From: Streptomyces asiaticus | GTDB taxonomy: Bacteria > Actinomycetota > Actinomycetes > Streptomycetales > Streptomycetaceae | Direction of reading: 5' to 3' | Length of the DNA: 64,000 bases | NCBI RefSeq assembly: GCF_018138715.1 | Contig: NZ_JAGSHX010000001.1 | Span: forward strand, 620,001-684,000 | Shown: positions 48,226-56,779 of the stretch, one piece after another | Numbering within the stretch: position 1 is the stretch's first letter | Layout: every line of letters starts with the position of its first letter | Translations under genes and position numbers: made by a program | Notes under the pieces: model-generated | The model's database searches: none | Told to the model about the DNA's origin: nothing | What the model saw: the letters and a program-made list of their open reading frames with translations, nothing else

Positions 48226-49239
48226 TCAGGCTGCCGGGGTGACCGGCACCGTGGCCATCTCGGCCGCCTGGCGCAGCGCCTCGACCATGCTGCCCGCCTC
48301 CGCCGTGCCCGTTCCGGCGATGTCGAAGGCGGTGCCGTGGTCGACGGAGGTGCGGATGACGGGCAGGCCCACGGTGAGGTTGACACCCGCCTCGATGCCC
48401 AGGACCTTGACCGGGCCGTGGCCCTGGTCGTGGTACATCGCCACGATCAGGTCGTAGTCGCCGCGTGAGGCGAGGAAGAAGGCGGTGTCGGCGGGGAGCG
48501 GACCCCGGGCGTCGACGCCGTCGGCGCGCAGCTTCTCCAGGGCCGGGGCGATCTTCTCGGCCTCCTCGCCGTAGCCGAACAGGCCGTTCTCGCCCGCGTG
48601 CGGGTTGATGCCGCAGACGCCGATCACGGGGTTCGGGGTGCCGGCGCGGACCATCGCCTCGTGGCCGCGGCGCACGGTGCGCTCGACGAGGCCGGGCTCG
48701 ATGCGGTGGACGGCGTCGATCAGGCCGATGTGCGTGGTGACGTGGATGACCTTCACCTTCTCGGTGGAGAGCATCATCGAGACCTCCTCGGTCCCGGTCA
48801 GATGGGCGAGGAGTTCGGTGTGGCCGGGGTAGAGATGGCCCGCGGCGTGCAGGGCCTCCTTGTTGAGCGGTGCGGTGCAGATGGCGTGCACCTCGCCGGC
48901 CACTGCGAGCTCGGCGGCGCGCTCGATGTAGGCGTACGCGGCGCCCCCCGCGACCGTCGACAGCTTGCCCCAGGGCAGATCGGCGGGGAGCAGGCCGAGG
49001 TCGAGCACGTTGACGCGGCCGGGTGTGAACTCCGCGTCGCGCGGGTGGTCGACGGTGGCGATCTCGCAGTCCAGGCCGAGGACGCGGGCTGCCTCGCGCA
49101 GCCGCCGGGCGTCACCGATGACGACGGGGCGGCAGCGGGGCAGGACGGCGTCGTCGAGCAGGGCCGCGACGACGACCTCGGGGCCGATACCGGCACCGTC
49201 GCCCATGGTGACGGCGATGAGGGGGAGGGGGGTGGGCAT
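48226..49239 (-). CDS. pdxA2: PdxA-family 4-phosphohydroxy-acid dehydrogenase (PdxA2 type)
   Basis: A 337-residue PdxA-family enzyme: PLIAVTMGDGAGIGPEVVVA, APLNKEALHAAGHLYPGHTE and YHDQGHGPVKVLGIEAGVNL, with the three metal histidines and DHGTAFDIAGTGTA at the end. PdxA acts in vitamin B6 synthesis, but Streptomyces does not use that route, and the neighbouring aldo/keto reductase, HpcH aldolase and hydroxyacid dehydrogenase point to the PdxA2 branch, which oxidises and decarboxylates D-threonate/D-erythronate 4-phosphate. GGAG is 8 bases before ATG 49,239. Divergent from the other pathway genes; no matching kinase (DUF1537) is in the window. Confidence 0.85.
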   Translation of the reverse strand: MPTPLPLIAVTMGDGAGIGPEVVVAALLDDAVLPRCRPVVIGDARRLREAARVLGLDCEIATVDHPRDAEFTPGRVNVLDLGLLPADLPWGKLSTVAGGAAYAYIERAAELAVAGEVHAICTAPLNKEALHAAGHLYPGHTELLAHLTGTEEVSMMLSTEKVKVIHVTTHIGLIDAVHRIEPGLVERTVRRGHEAMVRAGTPNPVIGVCGINPHAGENGLFGYGEEAEKIAPALEKLRADGVDARGPLPADTAFFLASRGDYDLIVAMYHDQGHGPVKVLGIEAGVNLTVGLPVIRTSVDHGTAFDIAGTGTAEAGSMVEALRQAAEMATVPVTPAA

Positions 49240-49252
49240 GAGAGCAACTCCT

Positions 49253-49280
49253 AGGCGGGAGGCGGGAGGCGGGAGGCGGG
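49253..49280. repeat. Four tandem AGGCGGG heptamers
   Basis: AGGCGGG is repeated four times at 49,253-49,280, directly upstream of the PdxA2 ribosome-binding site (on the other strand CCCGCCT). Four G-triplets in phase could form a quadruplex in single-stranded DNA; significance unknown. Confidence 0.6.
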
Positions 49281-49456
49281 GGCGGACGGTGGGAGAGGCG
49301 GACGGCGACGGGTTCGGGTGGCGGCCGTGGAGGCAGCCGGACGGGGCCGCGGCGCGACAGCGGTGCGCGGCGGCGAGTACCCGGCACCGTCGATGGACAA
49401 CACGGTCGGGCCCAGTGAGGATCATGGCATAGGCTGCGTGAACTGCGCGATACATC

Positions 49457-49473
49457 TTGCGTGATTTACGCAA
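49457..49473. promoter_or_regulatory. Operator-like palindrome TTGCGT-N5-ACGCAA
   Basis: A perfect 6-bp inverted repeat with a GATTT spacer lies between the divergent pdxA2 and aldo/keto reductase genes. A related half-site (CTGCGTGAACTGCGCGA) is just upstream. A further palindrome CACAT-CACGC-ATGTG lies at 49,664-49,678. The first looks like a site for a GntR- or IclR-type regulator, not encoded nearby. Confidence 0.5.
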
Positions 49474-49715
49474 CCGTGCGAGCGTTCCCATGGCGCCGAC
49501 GGCCATCACCCATGGACCGTGTCGCCGTCGTGGGCGCGACGCGGACCGGCTGACCCAGCGGATCGCATCGCACCACACTCGGCCGCCGCGCGGTGTGTCG
49601 CCCGAAACCGCCGCGGCGACCGGTCGGGGCCACGGAGCCGCATGGTGCCATGCGCGCGATGCGCACATCACGCATGTGATCGCCTATGAGCACGACCGCG
49701 CCACCCGCCTCACTC

Positions 49716-49806
49716 GCACCACGCACCATCGGCACCACGCACCACCTCCGCACCACGCACCACCCCCGCACCACGCACCATCGGCACCACCCGCACCACG
49801 CACCAC
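49716..49806 (+). repeat. Degenerate repeats of GCACCACGCACCA
   Basis: The 13-mer GCACCACGCACCA (with small variations) starts at 49,716, 49,732, 49,750, 49,768 and 49,793, immediately upstream of the aldo/keto reductase ribosome-binding site. If translation began further upstream the stretch would encode a His/Pro-rich tract in frame with that gene, but no good start signal supports this. Confidence 0.65.
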
Positions 49807-49828
49807 CCGCCTCGGAAGGAACCCGCCC

Positions 49829-50809
49829 GTGACCGTCGGCCTCGCACTCCCGCATGTGCCCGTCCCGTTGTCCCCTCTCGTCCTCGGGACGATGACCTTC
49901 GGCGACACCGCCGACCGCGCGACGGCCGCCGCGATGGTGGACGCCGCGCTCGACGCGGGCATCACCGGCGTGGACACCGCCAACGGCTACGCGGGCGGCG
50001 AGAGCGAGCGCATCCTCGCCGAGCTGCTGCCCGGCCGCCGCGACCGGGTGGTCCTCGCCACCAAGGCCGGTATCCCGCACCCCGACCAGGGCGAGCACGC
50101 GCCGCTCTCCCCCGAGGGGCTGCGCGCCGCGCTCGACGGGAGCCTCAAGCGTCTGGGCACCGACCACGTCGACCTGTTCTATCTGCACCAGCCGGACCGC
50201 CGGACACCGCTCTCCGCGACCCTGGCGACCGTCGCCGAGTTCGTACGGGCGGGCAAGGTCCTCGCCCTCGGCGTCTCCAACTTCGCCGCCTGGCAGATCG
50301 CCGAGCTGAACCGGGTGGCCGACGAGGTCGGCGCACCTCGTCCGGTCGTCGCCCAGCAGCTCCACAACCTCCTCGCGCGCCGCATCGAGGAGGAGTACGT
50401 GGAATTCGCCGCCAGTACCGGACTGCGCACGGTGGTCTACAACCCGCTCGGCGGCGGCCTGCTCACCGGCCGCCACCGCTTCGATCAGGTTCCGGAGGGC
50501 GGGCGCTTCGGCGACTCCAAGGTGGCCGCGATGTACCGCGAGCGGTACTGGAACGAGGAGGTGTTCCAGGCCGTCACCGACCTCGCCCGCATCGCCTCCG
50601 AGGCGGGGCTGCCGCTGACCGACCTGGCCCTGCGCTGGCTGCTGTCCCGGCCCTCCACCGACGCGCTGCTGCTCGGCGGCTCCAAGGCCGAACACCTGAA
50701 GGCCAACATCGCCGCCGCGTCCGCGGGCCCGCTGCCCGCGGACGTCCTGACCGCCTGCGACGAGGTCGGCGCCCGGCTGCGCGGCCCGATGCCCGCCTAC
50801 AACCGCTGA
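49829..50809 (+). CDS. Aldo/keto reductase
   Basis: A 326-residue aldo/keto reductase barrel. The catalytic tetrad is visible as D and Y in GVDTANGYAGGESERILAEL, K in VVLATKAG and H in LFYLHQPDRRTPL; the NADPH phosphate site is near LLGGSKAEHLKANI. GTG 49,829 is chosen (GGAAGGA upstream) and gives the usual family length; upstream in-frame codons are repeats. First gene of the plus-strand run with the aldolase and dehydrogenase, so it probably reduces or oxidises a sugar or sugar acid in that pathway. Confidence 0.9.
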   Translation: MTVGLALPHVPVPLSPLVLGTMTFGDTADRATAAAMVDAALDAGITGVDTANGYAGGESERILAELLPGRRDRVVLATKAGIPHPDQGEHAPLSPEGLRAALDGSLKRLGTDHVDLFYLHQPDRRTPLSATLATVAEFVRAGKVLALGVSNFAAWQIAELNRVADEVGAPRPVVAQQLHNLLARRIEEEYVEFAASTGLRTVVYNPLGGGLLTGRHRFDQVPEGGRFGDSKVAAMYRERYWNEEVFQAVTDLARIASEAGLPLTDLALRWLLSRPSTDALLLGGSKAEHLKANIAAASAGPLPADVLTACDEVGARLRGPMPAYNR

Positions 50810-50848
50810 CCCCGCCGCCCACCTCGCAACGTCGCAAGGGAGACACCC

Positions 50849-51634
50849 ATGGCCACCGGCCGCACCTCCGCCCAGTTCATCGCCGCACTGCGCAATCGCG
50901 AGCAGCTCATCGGCTACTGGTCCCTGCTCGACTCGCCGATCGCCGCCGAGCGCCTCGCCCGCGTCGGCTACGACTATCTGGCCTTCGACGCCCAGCACGG
51001 CCTCTTCGGCTACCAGGGCATGCTGCACAACCTCCTCGCCACCGACACCAAGGGCAGCACCGCCGTCGGCGTGGTGCGCGTCGAGGCCAATGACCTCACC
51101 TACATCGGCAAGGCGCTCGACGCGGGGGCGAGCGCCGTGATCGTCCCGATGATCGACAACGCTCAGGACGCCGCCGACGCCGTGGCCGCCGTCCGCTACC
51201 CGCCGCTGGGCCGCCGCTCGTACGGCCCGATGCGCGCCCAGCTCCGCATCGGCCCGAACCCGGCCGACGCGCACGACCAGACCGCCGTCCTCGCGATGAT
51301 CGAGACCGCCGACGGACTGGCCAACGTCGAGGAGATCTGCCGGACCCCCGGCCTGGACGGCGTCTACATCGGCCCGTCCGATCTGCGCCTGGCCATCGGC
51401 GGCGCGACGTCCACCGACCCCGCCGTACAGGAGGAGTTCGAGCAGGCCCTCGTCCGCGTCCGCATGGCGGCCGAGGCGGTGGGCATCGCGGCCGGCATTC
51501 ACAACGCCGACGGCGAGAGCGCCGCCCGTCGCCTCGCCGAGGGCTTCACGTTCGCGACGGTGGCGTCCGACGTCGTGCACCTCCAGCAGATCGCGACGTC
51601 CCACCTCCGGGCGGCGCGCGGCGAGGCCCGCTGA
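50849..51634 (+). CDS. HpcH/HpaI-family class II aldolase
   Basis: A 261-residue HpcH/HpaI aldolase (phosphoenolpyruvate/pyruvate superfamily). YDYLAFDAQHGLFGYQGMLH carries the catalytic histidine (other members have DxEHG), VIVPMIDNAQDAADAVAAVR the central helix, and VLAMIETADGLANVEEICRT with VYIGPSDLRLAIG the metal-binding Glu and Asp. These enzymes cleave 2-keto-4-hydroxy acids to pyruvate or similar. GGGAG precedes ATG 50,849. Its stop overlaps the dehydrogenase start (TGATG). Confidence 0.9.
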   Translation: MATGRTSAQFIAALRNREQLIGYWSLLDSPIAAERLARVGYDYLAFDAQHGLFGYQGMLHNLLATDTKGSTAVGVVRVEANDLTYIGKALDAGASAVIVPMIDNAQDAADAVAAVRYPPLGRRSYGPMRAQLRIGPNPADAHDQTAVLAMIETADGLANVEEICRTPGLDGVYIGPSDLRLAIGGATSTDPAVQEEFEQALVRVRMAAEAVGIAAGIHNADGESAARRLAEGFTFATVASDVVHLQQIATSHLRAARGEAR

Positions 51635-52587
51635 TGCCGACCACACTCATCACGACACCCACCTTCGCCCGGCATTCGGCGCGGCCCTGGCAGATCCTGG
51701 AGGAGGCCGGAGCGGGTCCCCTGCGCCCCCGCGAGGACACCGCGCTGCCCACCGCCGAACTCCTGTCGCACGCGGCCGAAGCGGATGCGCTGATCGTCGG
51801 CATGGACCCGATCACCGCCGAGGTGATGGACGCCGCGCCCCGCCTCAAGGTGATCGCCAAGCACGGTGTCGGCGTCGACACCATCGACGTGGCCGCCGCG
51901 CACGCGCGCGCGATCCCGGTGGTGTGCGCGCCGGGCAGCAACTCGCGTGCGGTGGCGGAGTACACCTTCGGCCTGCTGCTGTCCGCGGCCCGCTCGCTGA
52001 CCGCCTCGCACACCGCGGTGGCGGCGGGCGGCTGGCCGAAGCTGTTCGGCCCCGAGCTGCACGGCAAGACGCTGGGCATCGTCGGCTTCGGCCGCATCGG
52101 CCGCCTGCTGGCCGGCTACGCGCGCGCCTTCGGGATGGAGCTGCTCGCCCACGACCCGTACGTCCCCGAGGCCGACGTCCGCGCGCACGGCGCCGAACCG
52201 GCCGCGCTCGACGCCCTGCTGGAGCGCGCCGACGCCGTCAGCCTGCACACTCCGCCCGACCCGTCCGGCACCCCGCTGCTCGACCGCGCCCGCCTGGCGG
52301 CGATGAAGCCGGGCGCGATCCTGGTCAACGCCGCGCGCGGCGGCCTCGTCGACGAACGCGCGCTCGCCGACCTGCTCGGCTCCGGGCACATCGGGGCCGC
52401 GGCCCTCGACGCGTTCGGCACCGAGCCGCTGCCCGCCGACCACCCGCTGCGCGAGGCCCCGCGCACCGTGCTCACCTCCCACATGGCCGCCTGCACCCCG
52501 GAGGCCAACCAGGCCATGGGCGCGATGGTGGCCGAGGACGTCGTCCGCGTACTGGCGGGTGGGGAGCCGCGCCACCCGGTGCGTTGA
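51634..52587 (+). CDS. D-isomer-specific 2-hydroxyacid dehydrogenase
   Basis: A 317-residue D-2-hydroxyacid dehydrogenase. NAD-binding motif LGIVGFGRIGRLLAGYARAF; the catalytic arginine is in NAARGGLVDE, glutamate in FGTEPLPADHPL, and histidine in VLTSHMAACTPEAN. The preceding VIAKHGVGVDTIDVAAAHAR is typical. It overlaps the aldolase gene by one base (TGATG), so they act together. Together with the aldo/keto reductase and PdxA2 it would form a sugar-acid degradation route. Confidence 0.9.
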   Translation: MPTTLITTPTFARHSARPWQILEEAGAGPLRPREDTALPTAELLSHAAEADALIVGMDPITAEVMDAAPRLKVIAKHGVGVDTIDVAAAHARAIPVVCAPGSNSRAVAEYTFGLLLSAARSLTASHTAVAAGGWPKLFGPELHGKTLGIVGFGRIGRLLAGYARAFGMELLAHDPYVPEADVRAHGAEPAALDALLERADAVSLHTPPDPSGTPLLDRARLAAMKPGAILVNAARGGLVDERALADLLGSGHIGAAALDAFGTEPLPADHPLREAPRTVLTSHMAACTPEANQAMGAMVAEDVVRVLAGGEPRHPVR

Positions 52588-52685
52588 GACACCACGGCAC
52601 ACGGCACCACGACACGCCCCCACACCGCCCCTGTCCCCATTCCGGATACCGGCGACGGCGCCGGAAGATCCTCTAAGGACCCGCT

Positions 52686-54113
52686 ATGTCCACCACGACC
52701 GACGGCGCCACGGCGGCGCCGCCACCCGCGCAGGCCGACCCGTACGCGCTGCGCGCCGAAGACGCCCGCTCGGCCCCCGAGACCTTCCGCGGCCGACTGC
52801 GCCATCTCGGCCCCGGGCTCGTGCTGTCCGCCGCCGTCGTCGGCTCCGGTGAGCTGATCACCACCACCTCGCTCGGTGCGAAGGCCGGGTTCGCCCTGCT
52901 GTGGCTGGTGATCGTCTCGACCGCGGTCAAGGTGTGGGTGCAGATGGAGCTGGCCCGCTGGACGATCCTCAACGGCCGCCCCGCGCTCGACGGGTTCCGC
53001 GACGTCGGCCCCCGGATCGGCCGGCTGAGCTGGATCAACTGGCTCTGGATCGGCATGGACTTCGCCAAGATGTTCCAGCGCGGCGGCATCATCGGCGGCA
53101 CCGCGGCCGCCTGCTCGATCCTGCTGCCGATCCACGGCGGGTCGCTGAGCACATCGTCGCTGACGATCTGGGCGATCATCGTGACCGGCGCCGCCATCCT
53201 CATCCTCCAGACGGGCAAGTACCCCGTGGTCGAGCGGGTCGAGGTCGTCGGCATCACCCTCAAGACCATCATCACCTTCGGCCTGGCCCTCGCCCTGCCG
53301 TTCACCGCCTTCGGATACGGCCCCGAGCAGTTCGCCGACGGGCTGAGCTTCCAGATTCCCGCGGGCACGGTCGGCATCGCGCTCGCCATGTTCGGCATCA
53401 CCGGCGTCGGCGCCGACGAGATGACGACGTACACCTACTGGTGTCTGGAGAAGGGCTACGCCCGCTGGACCGGCCCCGACGACGGCAGCGAGCAGCGCGC
53501 CCGGCGGGCCGAGGGCTGGCTCAAGGTCATGCGGCTCGACGTGGCCGTCTCCTGGGTCGTGTGCACCATCTGCACCCTGTCCTTCTACGTGATCGGTGCC
53601 TCGGTGCTCCATCCGCAGGGCCTGGTGCCCGAGGGCAACGAGATGATCACCACGCTGTCGCACATCTACACCGACACGCTCGGCCCCTGGGCGGAGTACC
53701 TGTTCCTGGCCGGTGCGATCGCCGTCCTCTTCTCGGTCACCGTCGCCTCGTCGGCCAGCGTTCCCCGCCTGTGGACCAACACCCTCGGGCTGCTCGGCGT
53801 GGTCGACTGGCACGACATGCGCATCCGCGCGCGCACCATCCGCATCCTCACCTGCTGTCTGCCTCCGGTGTGGATGTGCATCTTCCTGTGGGTGCAGTCG
53901 CCGGTCCTGATGGTGCAGATCGGCGGCATCGGCGGTGGCATCTTCCTGCTCGCGGTCGTGGTCGCGGTCTGGCGCCTGCGCTACACCGGTGTCCCGCCCC
54001 GCTTCCGCGCCAACCCCTGGCTGACCGCCGCCCTCGTCCTGAGCAGTGTGGCGATCGCCTTCCTCGGGGTGTACGGAGTGCTCGACACCCTCGAGCTCAC
54101 GCCCGGCAGCTGA
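52686..54113 (+). CDS. Nramp-like membrane transporter without metal-site motifs
   Basis: A 475-residue protein with ~11 hydrophobic segments resembling the Nramp superfamily (GPGLVLSAAVVGSGELITTT, FGITGVGADEMTTYTYWCLE). True metal transporters carry DPGN in helix 1 and MPH in helix 6; here these positions read VVGSGE and GVGADEM, so the metal site is not conserved. A near-consensus glycine pair in helix 1 and the sugar-acid neighbours suggest an organic-acid or sugar-acid carrier instead. Last gene of the operon; a strong terminator follows. Confidence 0.75.
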   Translation: MSTTTDGATAAPPPAQADPYALRAEDARSAPETFRGRLRHLGPGLVLSAAVVGSGELITTTSLGAKAGFALLWLVIVSTAVKVWVQMELARWTILNGRPALDGFRDVGPRIGRLSWINWLWIGMDFAKMFQRGGIIGGTAAACSILLPIHGGSLSTSSLTIWAIIVTGAAILILQTGKYPVVERVEVVGITLKTIITFGLALALPFTAFGYGPEQFADGLSFQIPAGTVGIALAMFGITGVGADEMTTYTYWCLEKGYARWTGPDDGSEQRARRAEGWLKVMRLDVAVSWVVCTICTLSFYVIGASVLHPQGLVPEGNEMITTLSHIYTDTLGPWAEYLFLAGAIAVLFSVTVASSASVPRLWTNTLGLLGVVDWHDMRIRARTIRILTCCLPPVWMCIFLWVQSPVLMVQIGGIGGGIFLLAVVVAVWRLRYTGVPPRFRANPWLTAALVLSSVAIAFLGVYGVLDTLELTPGS

Positions 54114-54171
54114 ACCGGCGGCGGGACGCGCTCGTGCCGCCCCCACACCGCGCACCGCCCGCCCCCTGTCG

Positions 54172-54233
54172 CCCCGCCATGCCGGTACCCGCCTGCCTTT
54201 CGAAGGCGGCGGTGCCGGGCGAACATGGCGGGG
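54172..54233 (+). terminator. Large compound terminator after the transporter gene
   Basis: CCCCGCCATG (54,172-54,181) pairs with CATGGCGGGG (54,224-54,233); inside, an imperfect CCGGTACCCGCC / GGCGGTGCCGG stem and a GCCTT-TCG-AAGGC tip extend it. CTTTGG follows. A very stable single stem. Confidence 0.8.
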
Positions 54234-54304
54234 CTTTGGCGGTGAACTGCCGCTTCCCCACGCCGAAGCACAAGGGTCCTGGGTGCCACGGTACGCTTCG
54301 GACC

Positions 54305-54880
54305 ATGTCAGCATTCCGGCTCTCGACGACGTCGTACGTGGTTCTCGGGATGATCGCCATGCGTGGCCCGTCCACCCTCTACGACCTCAAGCGCGCGATC
54401 GGCCGGTCGGTGGGCTACTTCTGGAACTTTCCGCACGCTCAGCTGTACGCGGAGCCCAAAAGGCTTCAGGGGGCCGGGCTTCTGGACGTGCACGAGGAGG
54501 ACACCGGGCGGCGGCGCAAGATCTACACGATCACCGAGGCGGGCGACGCCGCGCTGCGGGCCTGGCTGGCAGAGCCGGTCAAGGAGCACTTCGAACTGCG
54601 CGACATCGCGGAGATCAAGCTCTTCTTCAACGAGTTGGCGGAACCGGACGACGTGGCGCGCCTCGCCCGGGACCAGATCGAGCAGCACGAGCGGCGCATC
54701 GCGGAGTACGAGGAGATGCAGCGACGTTACGGCGGGATCGAAGAGGTCTCCAGCCGTATGGTCACCCTCGAACTCGGCCTGGGCATGGAATACGCCGCTC
54801 GCGAGTTCTGGCGCGGTGTCCAGGAGCGCGTCGAGCGCGGTGAGTTCTCGTCCATGAAGAGGCGGCCGACGGCCCCGTAA
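54305..54880 (+). CDS. PadR-family transcriptional regulator
   Basis: A 191-residue PadR protein: wHTH TSYVVLGMIAMRGPSTLYDL with YAEPKRLQGAGLLDVHEEDT and the RKIYTITEAGDAALRAWLAE wing, plus the C-terminal helical Vir_act_alpha_C domain (IEQHERRIAEYEEMQRRYGG). A TACGCT box (54,290-54,295) lies 9 bases before the ATG and there is no ribosome-binding site, so the message may be leaderless. Its target is not obvious; the only plus-strand neighbour is a broken acyl-CoA synthetase gene. Confidence 0.87.
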   Translation: MSAFRLSTTSYVVLGMIAMRGPSTLYDLKRAIGRSVGYFWNFPHAQLYAEPKRLQGAGLLDVHEEDTGRRRKIYTITEAGDAALRAWLAEPVKEHFELRDIAEIKLFFNELAEPDDVARLARDQIEQHERRIAEYEEMQRRYGGIEEVSSRMVTLELGLGMEYAAREFWRGVQERVERGEFSSMKRRPTAP

Positions 54881-54900
54881 CACCGGCGCACAGTACCCCG

Positions 54901-54928
54901 CCGCCACGCCCGCCGGGCGTGGCGGTTT
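54901..54928 (+). terminator. Perfect 11-bp terminator after padR
   Basis: CCGCCACGCCC-GCC-GGGCGTGGCGG followed by TTTCT, 20 bases after the padR stop. A textbook intrinsic terminator. Confidence 0.9.
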
Positions 54929-54941
54929 CTGGTGTGCGGGC

Positions 54942-55544
54942 ATGCCCGGAAGCGCGGGCGGGACGGGCGTCGCGGCGCAGAAGCTGGGAGCGGTCTCCGT
55001 ACCCCTGTCCTTCCGCTTCGGCCCCTCGGAACTCGCCTACTGCGTATCCGACGCGGAGCCGGCGCTGGTGATCGCCGACGAATCCACCTCGGCTCTCGCG
55101 CAGGAGGCGCTCGCCTCCGTCGAGGCGGTTCCGTGGATCCGCTCGGGAGACCCGGCCGAGGCGACCATCGAGCGCCTGGCGCGCGACCAGCCGGACGGAC
55201 CGCTCGACGTCCGGGTGTCCGAGCGGGACATCAGCGTCATGCTGTACACCTCGGGGACCACGGGCCGGCCCAAGGGTATGCCGCGCACACATGGCGCCGA
55301 GTACCACGCCTCGGTCGCCCACCTGCTACAGAGCGGACAGTCGCTTTTCGACACGACGCTCGGCGTGATCCCGCTGTTCCACACCATGGGACTGCGCACA
55401 CTCATCGCCACCGTTGTCGCCGCGGGCACCTGGGTTCCCCAGACGAGGTTCGACGCCGAGGAAATGCTCGACCTCATCGCCCACGAGCAGGTCAGTTCGC
55501 TCTACCTGGTGCCCACCCGCGATTGGGTGTACCGCCGTGGGTAG
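54942..55544 (+). pseudogene. Fragment of an AMP-binding acyl-CoA synthetase
   Basis: From ~54,969 the frame reads VAAQKLGAVSVPLSFRFGPS and ELAYCVSDAEPALVIADEST, then the adenylate P-loop SVMLYTSGTTGRPKGMPRTH and EEMLDLIAHEQVSSLYLVPT. The first ~70 residues of the family and everything after the middle of the large domain (including the ~350 C-terminal residues) are missing; a stop follows DWVYRRG. The frame is open but cannot encode a functional synthetase. Confidence 0.8.
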
Positions 55545-55942
55545 CCCCTCACGCGATGGATGGGTCGGGGCGGAGGGACGACTCTCCATGCACGTGTGCT
55601 AGGCGCACCCCCATGAGGTAACAGGAGAGACGGAACCCGGCGTACAGGCCGACTCGTCCGCCGCTGAGGGCCCCTGGTCAGCGAATATGCTGTTCAGAGG
55701 GTCCTTTTCGTCGAATCGGGGCTTGGCCGGACGCCGGTCCGCACCGGTTCAAACGGGGCGTGTGGCTACGTACGTAGTCATGAAAGCAGCCACGAGCCGT
55801 AGGGCCGGAGGTCCGGCGACAGGGGCTGACCTGTTGGAGTCTCTGGCCTGGGCCATCTGGGTGGTCTCGCCACGATGCCTGAGCGTGCAGCGCAGCCACT
55901 GATGGCACTCGGCGATCGGGGAATCCCGGGGAACCTCGGCGC
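55545..55942. other. Intergenic region
   Basis: About 400 bases with no supported gene. It contains the perfect 12-bp palindrome CTACGTACGTAG at 55,766-55,777. Short open frames on both strands show no family features or ribosome-binding sites. Confidence 0.4.
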
Positions 55943-56524
55943 TCAGTGGCCGCCGCGTGGCTCGAAGCACCCGGTCTCCAGGAACCGGCCGTTGACCGTG
56001 ACCTGGTAGTTGGTCGTCTGCACGAACGCGGTCACACAGGCGTCGTGACGGACGTTGAGGGCGACGCTGGCACCTGGGTTGCTGTCGGGGGCGTGGGCTC
56101 GCACGAAGAGCGTTCCGCGCCCCTGCTCGCTGTCCTGGCCCTCGTTTCGGTAGCCGAGCTTGAGCAGCGCCGCGCGCACACTCTTGGCATCCCACACCTT
56201 GGCTGTCCAAAGCCGCTTAAGGACGGGCTCGATGCGAGCGGCTTCTTTGCGGGCGATCTCCTCGCTGGCGGGGGACATGTCCTTGGGGATCTTGAAGCCG
56301 TTGTTCTCGCGGTAGTGCGGGGCTCCGTCGTGGGAGTCGGGCTCCACATTGCCCCGTGCGGGGCCGACGGGGGAGTGGGTGGGCGAGGGGGAGAGGGTGG
56401 CGCCGAGGCTCGGGGCGGAGCCGGCCACCGTCGGGCCGGTGCCCTGCTGACCGCAAGCGGTCAGGGTCAGGGCGGCGCCCAGGAAGAGGCCCGCGGCAAC
56501 GTATCTGTATCTCGATATCTGCAT
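55943..56524 (-). CDS. Uncharacterised lipoprotein
   Basis: A 193-residue protein with a lipoprotein signal YRYVAAGLFLGAALTLTAC (lipobox LTAC) followed by a Ser/Thr/Pro-rich linker (APSLGATLSPSPTHSPVGP) and a ~120-residue folded domain (ASEEIARKEAARIEPVLKRL, WDAKSVRAALLKLGYRNEGQ, GASVALNVRHDACVTAFVQT) ending near a second cysteine (ETGCFEPRGGH). The two cysteines C-VT-A and TGC may form a disulfide. I do not recognise the family; such lipoproteins are common in Streptomyces. Confidence 0.7.
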   Translation of the reverse strand: MQISRYRYVAAGLFLGAALTLTACGQQGTGPTVAGSAPSLGATLSPSPTHSPVGPARGNVEPDSHDGAPHYRENNGFKIPKDMSPASEEIARKEAARIEPVLKRLWTAKVWDAKSVRAALLKLGYRNEGQDSEQGRGTLFVRAHAPDSNPGASVALNVRHDACVTAFVQTTNYQVTVNGRFLETGCFEPRGGH

Positions 56525-56687
56525 GAGGAGTACTGTGCCACCGTGCCGGCACGGTCAACGCCCGCTTGCGAATTCGTAGCTACAGCGGGCACGGCCCGGT
56601 ACTCGCCCAAGCTGGTCATGCAGGATCATCATCGTGCATTGACCAGCCGCTCTGGCCCCGGATCGGCGCCGCCACTGATACGTATGC

Positions 56688-56722
56688 CCCCTCGTCTGGC
56701 CTTCGGCCGGGCGAGGGGTTTT
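56688..56722. terminator. Terminator-like hairpin with T-run
   Basis: CCCCTCG-TCT-GGCC, loop TTC, GGCC-GGG-CGAGGGG then TTTTC (56,688-56,722). The T-run is on the plus strand, but the nearest gene end is the minus-strand SLOG gene, whose intended stop (56,725) touches it, so it may serve that gene without U-run help. Confidence 0.6.
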
Positions 56723-56779
56723 CGTCATGCGTGGCGGGATGCCCCGTCCGGCCAGACGATATCCACGGGGATGCTCGCC

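Noticed and set aside
49457..49828. Upstream extension of the aldo/keto reductase into a His/Pro-rich N-terminus
   Set aside because: The stretch is encoded by the GCACCACGCACCA repeats and has no start signal; GTG 49,829 with GGAAGGA gives the normal family length.
55687..55902. A 71-codon plus-strand frame in the gap before the lipoprotein
   Set aside because: No ribosome-binding site, no family features and no codon-bias contrast; treated as chance.
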